Shown here one piece after another: positions 14,205-22,286 of a stretch of DNA of 25,953 nt (its first letter is position 1; each line of letters opens with the position of its first letter). This DNA comes from RGIG3009 sp045653425 (GTDB lineage: Bacteria; Bacillota; Clostridia; Oscillospirales; Acutalibacteraceae). The DNA lies in contig JAZOLU010000021.1 of assembly GCA_045653425.1 (NCBI GenBank), positions 1-25,953 on the forward strand. The letters run 5' to 3'. The notes below the pieces were generated by a model. The model did no database searches. It was not told the DNA's origin and saw only the letters and a program-made list of their open reading frames with translations. A program made the position numbers and the translations under genes.

Positions 14205-16847
14205 TTATGCCTTTTTCTTTTCGATGGTGCGTTGAACCAGTTTAACCAGTTCCACCACCGGAATTACACAGAAGCCAATGGCAATGGCAATAGCATATTC
14301 CGCCAAGCTAACACTGGCAAAGCCAAATGCGGCCGCAAGGAAGGGAACTTCGCATACCAGTGTGGTTGCCACCAGCGAACCGATAGCCGCCAAATACAAC
14401 ACCTTGTTGTGCGAACCCATGGTGAACAAGCTCCCGCGTTGTGAACGCATATTCAAACTGTGGAAAATTTCCGCCATAGACATTGTCAAGAACGCCATAG
14501 TGGTACCGTCGGCACTGTTGGTGGCAGCCCAGTTGCCGGATTCAATGAAGTGACCGACAAAGTAGGAAATAAGCACCAGTACAGACACCAAAACGCCTTG
14601 ATACACCACGTCCACGCCCATACCGCCGGCGAAAATACCGGCTTTGGCATCGCGCGGTTTGCGGCGCATAATGTTATGCTCGGCCTTTTCCATACCCAAT
14701 GCCAGCGCGGGAAAACAGTCGGTAACCAGGTTAATCCACAACAGGTGCACGGGTTCCAAAATGACAAAGCCCAGTAACGTAGCCACAAAGATGCTGATAA
14801 CCTCGCTCATATTGGAACCAAGCAAGAACTGAATGGCTTTGCGGATGTTATCGTAAATGCGACGGCCTTCTTCAACCGCGCCCACAATGGTGGCAAAGTT
14901 GTCGTCCGTTAACACCATATCGGCAACGTTTTTCGTAACGTCGGTACCGGTGATACCCATACCCACGCCAATGTCCGCCGATTTAATGGAAGGCGCATCG
15001 TTTACGCCGTCGCCCGTCATAGCCGTAACAAAACCGGCGTTGCGCCACGCATTAACAATGCGGGTTTTGTGTTCCGGCTGAACACGCGCATACACACTGA
15101 TGTTGCGGAATTCTTTTTCAAACTCCTCATCGCTCATCTCATTCAGCTGAGCACCCGTAATGGCGCGCGTGTTTTCGTCCAAAATGCCCAATTCTTTGGC
15201 AATGGCAATGGCGGTATCCACGTGGTCACCCGTAATCATAATGGGGCGAATACCGGCACCGCGACATTCCACAATGGCATCTTTCACTTCGGGACGGACG
15301 GGGTCAATCATACCGGACAAGCCCACAAAGCACAAATCGGTTTCCAGCGTTTCCGGCTCGTAGTTTTTGGGCTCGGTGTCCCAGCGGCGCTCCGCACAAG
15401 CCAGCACACGCAAGGCACGGTCAGCCATGGCCTTGTTGGCTGCCATAATCTCGGCGCGGTATTCCTCGGTCATTGGCACGGCTTCGCCGTCTTTTAAATA
15501 ATGGGTGCACTTGTCCACAATCACATCCGGTGCGCCTTTGGTAAACTGAATGTACCCGTTATCGGCAGGGTGCACGGTAGACATCATTTTACGGCCGGAA
15601 TCAAACGGTGCTTCGCCGCAACGGGGCAGACGCGCCTTTAATTCGGGTTTTGCTAACCCCAGTTTGTTGGCCCATACAACCAGCGCCGCTTCGGTCGGTT
15701 CGCCGGTAACGGTATCATCGGGATTGAGTTCAGCATCGCTGCACAAAGCCATAGCGGTTGCCAAACGCTTTTCGTTTTCGCCAAAGTGGTCCACCACAGT
15801 CATTTTGTTTTGCGTGAGCGTGCCGGTTTTATCCGAGCAAATAATTTGTGCACAACCCAGCGTTTCCACCGCGGTAAGCTTGCGAATGATGGCGTTGCGC
15901 TTGGACATATTGGTAACGCCAATGGACAACACCACCGTTACCACGGCGGCCAAGCCTTCGGGAATGGCGGCAACCGCCAACGAAACCGCCACCATAAAGG
16001 AGTTCAGAACCACGTTAAAATCCAAACCGCCGGCACGCAACAACTGCACGCCGAACACCACGGCGCACACACCCAATACAAGCCACGTTAGAATTTTTGA
16101 CAACTGTGACAATTTAATTTGCAGGGGCGTTTTTCCTTCTTCTGCCTGCGCCAACGCGCCGGCAATTTTGCCCATTTCGGTATCCATACCGGTGCTGGTA
16201 ACAACTACCGTGCCACGACCGTACACTACCGTGCCGCCCATATACACCATATTTTTGCGGTCGCCCAGCGGAACGTCTTTTTGCCCGTCGGACAGGTTAA
16301 TGATGTCGATAAACTTGGTAACCGGCACCGATTCGCCCGTGAGCGCGGCTTCTTCCACCTGCATACTGGCACTTTCCAAAATACGCGCATCGGCCGGTAC
16401 GGCATCGCCCGCTTCCAGCAGCACCACATCGCCAACCACCAAGTCCTCGCTGTGAATGGTCACAATGCGGCCGTCGCGCAGTACCTTGGATGTGGCGGCG
16501 GACATTTCTTGCAGGGCTTCAATGGCCTTTTCTGCCTTGCTTTCCTGATACACACCCAGCACGGCGTTGATAATTACCACCGCCAAAATGATGATGACAT
16601 CGGTAAAACTTTCATTCTCTACCACCGCCAACACACCGCTGATGGCTGCCGCTACCAGAAGTATAATAATCATTGGGTCTGCCAACTGTTCCAAAAAGCG
16701 GCGGATTAACGATTTGCCGGGTGCGGCGGCCAATTTGTTTTTTCCGTTTTCAGCCAAACGCTTGTCGGCTTCCGCTTGGCTCAGGCCTGCGGCAGTTGTG
16801 TTTAACTGCCCCAAAACCGCATCGGTATTTTCGCAATAAAATTTCAT
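14205..16847 (-). CDS. Calcium-type P-type ATPase (PMCA/SERCA-like), 880 aa
   Basis: A P2-type cation pump, most likely exporting Ca2+ at the expense of ATP. The order is complete: N-terminal cation-ATPase domain, actuator loop LTGESVPV, the ion-site helix AVAAIPEGLAAVVTVVLS, phosphorylation motif DKTGTLTQNK with D339, nucleotide-binding KGAPD, hinge MTGDGVNDAPSIKSADIGVGMG, and the C-terminal membrane domain with WINLVTDCFPALALGME. The PEGL glutamate and the NLVTD asparagine, threonine and aspartate are Ca2+-site residues in SERCA. One detail is unusual: PEGLA replaces the common PEGLP. The start codon has GGAG about 11 nt upstream. It is monocistronic with its own TTGACA promoter. Mn2+ transport is an alternative that cannot be excluded. 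Confidence 0.93.
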   Translation of the reverse strand: MKFYCENTDAVLGQLNTTAAGLSQAEADKRLAENGKNKLAAAPGKSLIRRFLEQLADPMIIILLVAAAISGVLAVVENESFTDVIIILAVVIINAVLGVYQESKAEKAIEALQEMSAATSKVLRDGRIVTIHSEDLVVGDVVLLEAGDAVPADARILESASMQVEEAALTGESVPVTKFIDIINLSDGQKDVPLGDRKNMVYMGGTVVYGRGTVVVTSTGMDTEMGKIAGALAQAEEGKTPLQIKLSQLSKILTWLVLGVCAVVFGVQLLRAGGLDFNVVLNSFMVAVSLAVAAIPEGLAAVVTVVLSIGVTNMSKRNAIIRKLTAVETLGCAQIICSDKTGTLTQNKMTVVDHFGENEKRLATAMALCSDAELNPDDTVTGEPTEAALVVWANKLGLAKPELKARLPRCGEAPFDSGRKMMSTVHPADNGYIQFTKGAPDVIVDKCTHYLKDGEAVPMTEEYRAEIMAANKAMADRALRVLACAERRWDTEPKNYEPETLETDLCFVGLSGMIDPVRPEVKDAIVECRGAGIRPIMITGDHVDTAIAIAKELGILDENTRAITGAQLNEMSDEEFEKEFRNISVYARVQPEHKTRIVNAWRNAGFVTAMTGDGVNDAPSIKSADIGVGMGITGTDVTKNVADMVLTDDNFATIVGAVEEGRRIYDNIRKAIQFLLGSNMSEVISIFVATLLGFVILEPVHLLWINLVTDCFPALALGMEKAEHNIMRRKPRDAKAGIFAGGMGVDVVYQGVLVSVLVLISYFVGHFIESGNWAATNSADGTTMAFLTMSMAEIFHSLNMRSQRGSLFTMGSHNKVLYLAAIGSLVATTLVCEVPFLAAAFGFASVSLAEYAIAIAIGFCVIPVVELVKLVQRTIEKKKA

Positions 16848-16940
16848 ACCAAAATGCGCTCCTTTCGTATTTGCTCCATTAGTATGTGCTTACAGTGTGT
16901 GTAAAAAACAGTAAACCACCCCGCAATGGAAACTGTTGCC

Positions 16941-16969
16941 ATCATACCAAAATGGGGCAAGAATGTCAA
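16941..16969 (-). promoter_or_regulatory. Promoter of the P-type ATPase gene
   Basis: On the minus strand: TTGACA (16969-16964), 17-nt spacer, TATGAT (16946-16941). The transcript would have a leader of about 85 nt before the ATG at 16847. Confidence 0.85.
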
Positions 16970-17038
16970 GTTCCGGGCTTGTAAACGCGGTAAAAAATTA
17001 AGTTAAAACCGGCTTTGCTAAGGTTTTCAAGAAATGTA

Positions 17039-17067
17039 TTGCACTGCAAAGAAAAATCGTGTAATAT
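17039..17067 (+). promoter_or_regulatory. Promoter of the PRTase-like gene
   Basis: TTGCAC (17039-17044), 17-nt spacer, TAATAT (17062-17067), followed by AAAGGGGG at 17083-17090 as the ribosome binding site. Confidence 0.7.
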
Positions 17068-17097
17068 AAAGATATACTAAACAAAGGGGGATGCACC

Positions 17098-17739
17098 ATG
17101 CCGACTTTACACACCATGAAATATGCAACCAAACGCAACAACTTGTATTTGCGCGTGGCACTGGGACATTTTGCTACCGCTAATTGCCACAGCAATTACT
17201 ATGTTGACGTGGTTGCCCAAAAAGCGCGGTTATCCGAAGCGCGGGCAGTAGCCGAGGAACTGAGCACCTACTATTACGCGGACACCGTGGTGGATACCAT
17301 ATTGTGTTTGGACGGTACGGAAGTGATTGGTGCTTGTTTGGCAGACAGTTTGGCAAAAGCGGATGTTATGAATATGAATGCTCATAAATCCATTTACGTG
17401 GTCACGCCGGAATCCGTTGGTGGTACGCAACTGTTGTTCCGCGATAACATTGTTCCGATGATTGCCGGCAAGCACGTAATGATTTTGGCGGTATCGGTTG
17501 CCTCCGGCAAAACGGTGGAGGCCGCGATTGAAGCCATACAATATTACGGCGGCACGGTATCGGGTGTGGCGGCTATTTTCTCCACTGCAAAGGAATGTCG
17601 CGGTCTCCCGGTGCACTCGGTTTTTGACCCAAACGACCTGCCGGATTATCACAGTTATCCGTCGCACGAGTGCCCCATGTGTAAGGCGGGCCAAAAGGTG
17701 GATGCCTTGGTGAATTGTTACGGATTTTCTAAACTGTAA
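17098..17739 (+). CDS. Orotate-phosphoribosyltransferase-like protein, 213 aa
   Basis: A type I PRTase-fold protein similar in layout to orotate PRTases. There is an N-terminal hood-like segment ending in NYYVDV, a core with VVDTILCLDGTEVIGACLA, a conserved block MNAHKSIYVVTPE with QLLFRDNIVPMI, and then the position of the PRPP loop: HVMILAVSVASGKT. In active PRTases the loop is preceded by two acidic residues (as in VDDVITTGGT); here these positions are Ala and Val, so ordinary PRPP catalysis is doubtful. The C-terminus has a CPMC pair (HECPMCKAGQKVDALVN). ATG 17098 follows a good ribosome binding site. Single-gene unit with its own promoter and terminator; no other pyrimidine genes nearby. 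Function unproven: enzyme, ligand sensor or salvage protein. Confidence 0.75.
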   Translation: MPTLHTMKYATKRNNLYLRVALGHFATANCHSNYYVDVVAQKARLSEARAVAEELSTYYYADTVVDTILCLDGTEVIGACLADSLAKADVMNMNAHKSIYVVTPESVGGTQLLFRDNIVPMIAGKHVMILAVSVASGKTVEAAIEAIQYYGGTVSGVAAIFSTAKECRGLPVHSVFDPNDLPDYHSYPSHECPMCKAGQKVDALVNCYGFSKL

Positions 17740-17745
17740 ACCAAC

Positions 17746-17773
17746 AAAAAGGGAGTGGTTGCTCCCTTTTTTT
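17746..17773 (+). terminator. Terminator after the PRTase-like gene
   Basis: 10-bp stem AAAAAGGGAG / CTCCCTTTTT (17746-17755 with 17762-17771), 6-nt loop, T run continuing to 17773. Confidence 0.92.
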
Positions 17774-17815
17774 ATTACAATAAAGAACGAGATTGTGTAT
17801 TTACGCCCTTTCAAT

Positions 17816-17884
17816 ATGCGTTGACCACATTAAACAGTGTTATACGGGAAACACTAACATCAATCCTGTTTTTGAGCAACGCAT
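17816..17884 (+). promoter_or_regulatory. Nested inverted repeats in front of the MFS gene
   Basis: An 8-bp perfect repeat ATGCGTTG (17816-17823) / CAACGCAT (17877-17884) encloses a second one, AGTGTT (17836-17841) / AACACT (17850-17855). The outer pair could close a leader RNA domain of about 70 nt or form a pair of protein sites. I do not recognise a riboswitch class. No good promoter is evident: TTGTGT (17793)-16-TATGCG and TTGACC (17821)-14-TATACG are both poor. Confidence 0.45.
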
Positions 17885-17914
17885 AAACTATCTGTTTGAG
17901 AGGGTGTCGAATCC

Positions 17915-19216
17915 GTGAAACTCAATTACAAACGCACGGTTCTTATTGGGCTGGCCTTTATGTCTATTTTGGCATTTTGGCAGTTCTATGACCAAGTCAT
18001 TCCCTACGTTTTGGAAAACGTATTTGGGTTGGGCACATTTTCCGCCAATGCCATTATGTCCATTGACAATGTGCTGGCCATTGTTATGTTGCCGTTATTC
18101 GGCATACTGTCCGACCGCACGCATACTCGTTTGGGTCGCCGCACGCCGTATATTTTGTTTGGCACGTTGGCGGCGGTTGTATTATTGGTAGTATTAGGGC
18201 TATTTCAGCAGGCGCGGCATTTTGTTGGGTTTACGGTCACGCTCATTTTGTTGTTGATTGTGATGGCTACCTACCGCACGCCCGCGGTGGCGTATATGCC
18301 GGATGTTACGGAAAAGCCGTTACGCAGCAAAGCCAATGCTATCATCAATTTGGTAGGGTATTTAGGCGGCATATTTGCCACCATAATGATGATGGTGTTG
18401 CTGAAAAGCAGTGAAAATGCCGCGGGCGAAACGGTATATGCCGATGACCAATCGTTTATGCCGGTGTTTTTGGTAATTGCGGGCTTTATGCTGGTGACGG
18501 TACTGGTAATGGTGTTTACCGTGCGTGAAAATCGTGTACTGGCAGAAACGCACATTGTGGACGAGCCCGAGGCAGAGGAGACGGCTACCGGCAAATTATC
18601 ACGCCCGGTTATGTGTAGTCTGATATTAATTTTACTTTCCGTGTTTTTGTGGTTTATGGCCTACAATGCCGTTACCACTGCTTTTTCACGTTATTGCGTG
18701 AACCAGTGGGGGGTAGACCTCGGCACGTCTTCCGGCTACTTGCTCACCGCCACCATTGCCGCCATTGCCGCCTTTGTACCGCTGGGCTTTTTATCTGGCA
18801 AAGTGGGGCGTAAAAATGCCGTGTTACTCGGCATTGCGCTTATGACTGCTTGCTATGCGGTGGCGTTCTTTATCACGCGTGAAACGCCGGTAATGTATTT
18901 GATATTTGCGCTGGTGGGTATCGGCTGGGCATCCATTAACGTTAACTCATTCCCTATGGTGGTGGAGATGTGCCGCGGCTCGGACGTGGGGAAATACACG
19001 GGATTGTACTACACGTTTTCTATGGCGGCGCAAATTACCACCCCGTTATTGTCCGGCTTTTTAATTGACAAGTTGGGCTTTGGGTATGCGGTGTTGTTCC
19101 CGTACGCGGTGTTGTTCTCGGCGTTGTCGTTTGTGACGATGTTGTTTGTTCGTCACGGCGATGTTAAGCCAGAAACGCCTACCTCGCTGATAGAATCGTT
19201 TAACACGGAGGAATAA
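17915..19216 (+). CDS. MFS transporter, GPH/SLC45-like, 433 aa
   Basis: A 12-helix major facilitator. The N-terminal half has FYDQVIPYVLENVFGLGTFSANAIMSIDNVLAIVMLPLFG followed by the loop SDRTHTRLGRRTPYILFG, which is the helix 2-3 signature seen in glycoside-pentoside-hexuronide and sucrose/H+ (SLC45-like) carriers. A polar central loop (about residues 205-230) splits the two six-helix halves. The C-terminal half contains FLSGKVGRKNAVLLG, the equivalent loop. Sugar or glycoside uptake by cation symport is the best guess; the substrate is not visible and no sugar-metabolism gene lies next to it. The start is GTG 17915 with GAGAGGG near 17898-17904. It is the first gene of a tight unit with the GDPD-like gene (2-bp gap) and trmO. 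Confidence 0.85.
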   Translation: MKLNYKRTVLIGLAFMSILAFWQFYDQVIPYVLENVFGLGTFSANAIMSIDNVLAIVMLPLFGILSDRTHTRLGRRTPYILFGTLAAVVLLVVLGLFQQARHFVGFTVTLILLLIVMATYRTPAVAYMPDVTEKPLRSKANAIINLVGYLGGIFATIMMMVLLKSSENAAGETVYADDQSFMPVFLVIAGFMLVTVLVMVFTVRENRVLAETHIVDEPEAEETATGKLSRPVMCSLILILLSVFLWFMAYNAVTTAFSRYCVNQWGVDLGTSSGYLLTATIAAIAAFVPLGFLSGKVGRKNAVLLGIALMTACYAVAFFITRETPVMYLIFALVGIGWASINVNSFPMVVEMCRGSDVGKYTGLYYTFSMAAQITTPLLSGFLIDKLGFGYAVLFPYAVLFSALSFVTMLFVRHGDVKPETPTSLIESFNTEE

Positions 19217-19218
19217 GT

Positions 19219-20040
19219 ATGGTGGTGGCACTGTGTGTGTTGGCGGGGATGTTGTTGCTGGCACTGTGGATGTGGCGTCCGTCGTGGCGGTGCCATCCCG
19301 ACCGACACGTGTGGGAAGGGCAATATGTGGCGCACCGTGGTTTGCACGGATTGGCACCCAATGCGCCCGAAAATTCAATGGCGGCGTTTCGCAAGGCGTT
19401 GGAACGCGGCTTGGCTATTGAAACCGACATTCACCTCTCGGCTGATGGCGAGGTGGTGTTGTTCCACGACGATGACCTAACCCGTATGTGCGGGGTGGAA
19501 GGCACGCCGGAGACGTCAACGCTAGCAGAACTTAAACAATTACGTTTGGCGGGAACACAGGAAACAATCCCCACTCTGCGCGAGTTATTGGAACTGGTAA
19601 ACGGCGCGGTACCGTTGTTGATTGAGATAAAGTGCCGTCCCGGCAGGCAATGTGCCGCGTTGTGCCGCGCCACCGATCGGTTACTCTCGCAGTACGGCGG
19701 GGTATATGCCATTCAATCGTTTTACCCGCCGGTGTTGTGGTGGTATCGTTGGCACCATCCCAAGGTTTTTCGCGGGCAGTTATCTGCCGGGTTTTACAAC
19801 GACAAACCACATATGCGTGTTTTGGGGTGCTTAATGTTTAACTGGTTGAGCCGACCGGATTTTATATCCTACGAGCACGAAACCGCCGCGCACCCGTGTC
19901 GGCGATTGTGCAGTTGGTTGGGTGCCTACTTGTTTGGGTGGACGTTCCGCACACCGGAGGCGGTTGACCACACCCTGTTTTGTACCTACATTTTTGAAGG
20001 ATTTATTCCTGAAACTGATGTAAAGAAGGGTGAACTATAA
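19219..20040 (+). CDS. Glycerophosphodiester phosphodiesterase-like protein, 273 aa
   Basis: A GDPD-family TIM-barrel enzyme, normally cleaving glycerophosphodiesters into glycerol-3-phosphate and an alcohol. An N-terminal hydrophobic stretch (residues 3-19) probably anchors it to the membrane. The catalytic and metal residues are all visible: H39-R40 in VAHRGLHG, PENS at 50-53 (usual PENT), E68 and D70 in IETDIHL, H83-D84 in LFHDDDLTR, and the later LIEIKCR segment with the metal-binding glutamate. Length is normal. GGAGG (19207-19211) lies in the end of the MFS gene and ATG follows the MFS stop by 2 nt, so the two are translationally coupled. Its stop overlaps the trmO start by 1 nt. A role in phospholipid recycling is inferred from family. 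Confidence 0.9.
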   Translation: MVVALCVLAGMLLLALWMWRPSWRCHPDRHVWEGQYVAHRGLHGLAPNAPENSMAAFRKALERGLAIETDIHLSADGEVVLFHDDDLTRMCGVEGTPETSTLAELKQLRLAGTQETIPTLRELLELVNGAVPLLIEIKCRPGRQCAALCRATDRLLSQYGGVYAIQSFYPPVLWWYRWHHPKVFRGQLSAGFYNDKPHMRVLGCLMFNWLSRPDFISYEHETAAHPCRRLCSWLGAYLFGWTFRTPEAVDHTLFCTYIFEGFIPETDVKKGEL

Positions 20041-20717
20041 TGGAAAAGTGGCACATCATTGCGCGAATACACAACGATTTTACGGACAAATTCGGCATTC
20101 CGCGCCAAAGCGGATTGGTGCCGAAATTGCCGTCGCTCATTGTATTTGAAGAGCCGTTTCGTAATCGCGATGCGCTGCGTGGTATTGAGGATTACTCGCA
20201 TTTGTGGTTGTTGTGGCAGTTTACACAGGCGCGGCGTGACACGTGGAGCCCCACCGTGCGTCCACCGCGGTTGGGTGGCAATCGACGGATGGGCGTGTTT
20301 GCCACGCGGTCGCCGTTTCGGCCCAATCCCATTGGCCTATCTTCGGTTTCCTTGTTGGGCGTGGAACATACGTCGGAGTACGGCACGGTACTGCGCGTGG
20401 CGGGGGCAGATTTGTTGGACGGCACGCCCATTTTGGATATTAAGCCGTATTTGGCATATACAGATGCGCATCCCGAGGCGGTGGGCGGATTTGCCGATGC
20501 CTTTGTGGAGTATGGTTTAACCGTACATTGTGAGGGGGCTTTGCTGGCACGCGTACCTGCCGAAAAGCGAGGTTCCCTGCTGGCGGTATTGCGGCAGGAC
20601 CCACGCCCCTCATACCAGCACGACCCCGAACGCGAATACGCTATGGATTTCGGCGGATACACCATACGGTTTCGCGTGGCAGAGGACGTGTTAACCGTAG
20701 TGGATATTACCACATAA
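20040..20717 (+). CDS. trmO: tRNA (t6A37) N6-methyltransferase TrmO, 225 aa
   Basis: TrmO (YaeB/UPF0066 family) uses S-adenosylmethionine to methylate t6A37 to m6t6A in threonine tRNAs. Family blocks: IHNDFTDKFGIPRQSGLVP (residues 8-26), YSHLWLLWQF, the SAM-binding segment VRPPRLGGNRRMGVFATRSPFRPNPIGLSSV and ADLLDGTPILDIKPYLAYTDA. The N-terminal beta-barrel domain holds these; the C-terminal part (about 150-225) is the family's accessory domain. It uses a TAATG overlap with the GDPD-like gene and ends at a long hairpin. The operon partners are metabolically unrelated, so co-expression may be positional only. A tcdA gene acting on the same nucleoside is about 6 kb away. Confidence 0.93.
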   Translation: MEKWHIIARIHNDFTDKFGIPRQSGLVPKLPSLIVFEEPFRNRDALRGIEDYSHLWLLWQFTQARRDTWSPTVRPPRLGGNRRMGVFATRSPFRPNPIGLSSVSLLGVEHTSEYGTVLRVAGADLLDGTPILDIKPYLAYTDAHPEAVGGFADAFVEYGLTVHCEGALLARVPAEKRGSLLAVLRQDPRPSYQHDPEREYAMDFGGYTIRFRVAEDVLTVVDITT

Positions 20718-20721
20718 AGTG

Positions 20722-20757
20722 AAGCGGCTCGACCAAATCGGTCGAGCCGCTTGTTGT
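20722..20757. terminator. Hairpin between trmO and the ABC operon
   Basis: A 13-bp perfect stem AAGCGGCTCGACC / GGTCGAGCCGCTT (20722-20734 with 20740-20752) and a 5-nt loop, followed by GTTGTT on the plus strand. It sits between convergent genes; the T runs are poor on both sides but the stem is strong. Confidence 0.75.
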
Positions 20758-20764
20758 TAAAAGG

Positions 20765-21550
20765 TTATGCATTGGTGAATCGTGTCAAAAATGCTTGGGT
20801 GCGCTCGTTTTGAGGGTTGTCAAGCACTTGTTCGGGCGTGCCCTGTTCCACAATCAAACCGTCATCCATAAAGATGATGTGGTCCGACACCTCGCGAGCA
20901 AACTGCATTTCGTGAGTGACAATAACCATTGTCATATTGGTTTCTGCCAGTTGGCGAATCACGCGCAGTATTTCACCCGTCAGTTCCGGGTCAAGCGCAG
21001 AAGTGGGTTCATCAAAGAACAGAATTTCCGGATTAAGTGCCAGCGCGCGGGCAATGGCTACGCGTTGCTGCTGCCCGCCGGATAATTCACACGGATAGGC
21101 GTTGTATTTTGCCGAAAGACCAACTTGGTCCAACAGTGCGCGACCGCGTTGCTCAATGTCGGCAAGAATGGCTTTGGCATTTTGTTTATAGTCCGCGCGT
21201 TCCTTGGCTTGCAAGCGCGGTGCCAAGCATACGTTTTCCAACGCGGTATATTGCGGGAACAAGTTAAAGTTTTGGAAAACCAACCCAAAATGTAACTGAC
21301 GCTCACGCTGTTCCGCAGCGGTCAAGCGTCGCGTATCCGCGGCATCAAAAATGGGGTTTCCGTACACCGCTATGGTACCTGCATCGGCGCGTTCCAAAAA
21401 CGTAAGACAACGCAACAGGGTGGTTTTACCGCTGCCGGAAGAACCAATAATCGAAAGGACTTGTCCTTTTTTCAGCGAGAAGTCCAGGCCTTTGAGGACA
21501 ACCGTTTTGCCAAATGATTTTCGGATATTGCGTACTTCTAAAATGGACAT
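20765..21550 (-). CDS. Polar amino acid ABC transporter, ATP-binding protein, 261 aa
   Basis: The ATPase of an amino-acid importer of the GlnQ/HisP type. Walker A GSSGSGKTT near residue 34, Q-loop VFQNFNLFPQ, signature LSGGQQQRVAIARAL, Walker B ILFFDEPTSALDPEL and H-loop IVTHEMQFAREVSD are intact. On the minus strand AAGGAGG precedes GTGATG; ATG at 21550 gives the better spacing than the GTG at 21553. It follows the permease by 12 bp and is the last gene of a three-gene operon. A specific ligand cannot be read from this subunit. Confidence 0.96.
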   Translation of the reverse strand: MSILEVRNIRKSFGKTVVLKGLDFSLKKGQVLSIIGSSGSGKTTLLRCLTFLERADAGTIAVYGNPIFDAADTRRLTAAEQRERQLHFGLVFQNFNLFPQYTALENVCLAPRLQAKERADYKQNAKAILADIEQRGRALLDQVGLSAKYNAYPCELSGGQQQRVAIARALALNPEILFFDEPTSALDPELTGEILRVIRQLAETNMTMVIVTHEMQFAREVSDHIIFMDDGLIVEQGTPEQVLDNPQNERTQAFLTRFTNA

Positions 21551-21562
21551 CACGGCACCTCC

Positions 21563-22207
21563 TTACGCCTTGAAGTAATCCAACTTCTTCTCAATTTTAC
21601 TGAGCAAAATTGTTAGAATACCATTGAATATTAAGTAGAACACGGCGGTATAAAACAGCGGCCAAATAAAGCCCTTTTTGATAAACGTTTCGCCCGCCCA
21701 AATAATTTCATACACCGCGATAACACGCGCCAGAGCGGTGTCTTTCACCAGTGTAATACATTCGTTACCCATTGGCGGCACAATACGCTTGACCAGTTGG
21801 AGTAACGTTACCTTAAAGAAAACCTGCGTGCGGGTCATACCCAACACTTGCCCCGCTTCGTTTTGCCCACGCGGAATGGATTGGATACCCCCACGGTATA
21901 TTTCGGAAAAATAGCAGGCGTAATTGATACTGAACGTAATTAAGGCGGCGGTAAATCGGGGGAGAAGAGGCCAATCAAACAACAGACCCGGCCCGTAATA
22001 CACAATAAGAATTTGCAACATCAGCGGCGAACCGCGCACAATCCACACAACGGTTTGGACAAACCATCGCAGAGGGGAAACGCGGCTCATGGAGGCCAAG
22101 CAGATTAACAGGCCGAGCGGCAGCGCAAACAAGAGCGTCAGCGCAAACAACTCTCCTGTGGTGACCAGCCCTTCTAATAGGGTTTTTGTTACACTCCAAA
22201 ATGACAT
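21563..22207 (-). CDS. Polar amino acid ABC transporter permease, 214 aa
   Basis: A HisM/GlnP-type membrane subunit with about five helices. The N-terminal TTGELFALTLLFALPLGLL and WIVRGSPLMLQILIVYYG segments and the coupling loop EIYRGGIQSIPRGQNEAGQVLGMTRTQVFFKVTLLQ (EAA motif) are typical of this family. Length is standard. GAGG lies 7 nt before the ATG. It is translated from the transcript that carries the binding-protein gene, after a GC-rich hairpin at 22234-22265. Only one permease gene is present, so it presumably works as a homodimer. Confidence 0.95.
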   Translation of the reverse strand: MSFWSVTKTLLEGLVTTGELFALTLLFALPLGLLICLASMSRVSPLRWFVQTVVWIVRGSPLMLQILIVYYGPGLLFDWPLLPRFTAALITFSINYACYFSEIYRGGIQSIPRGQNEAGQVLGMTRTQVFFKVTLLQLVKRIVPPMGNECITLVKDTALARVIAVYEIIWAGETFIKKGFIWPLFYTAVFYLIFNGILTILLSKIEKKLDYFKA

Positions 22208-22233
22208 AAAACAACCTCATTTAAAGACTGCAA

Positions 22234-22265
22234 TAAGGCAGAGGGGGCGCGCCCCTTCTGCCTTA
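22234..22265 (-). promoter_or_regulatory. Intercistronic hairpin between binding-protein and permease genes
   Basis: A 14-bp stem (22234-22247 with 22252-22265, arms TAAGGCAGAGGGG... and ...CCCCTTCTGCCTTA, one G-T pair) with a 4-nt loop. There is no T run on the minus strand. Such stems commonly protect the upstream binding-protein mRNA and lower permease expression; that role is inferred. Confidence 0.75.
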
Positions 22266-22286
22266 CTGCTTATAATGCGAAACAAA

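Noticed and set aside
15550..16455. 301-aa plus-strand ORF antisense to the P-type ATPase
   Set aside because: Ser/Thr-rich shadow frame; the ATPase reading is unambiguous.
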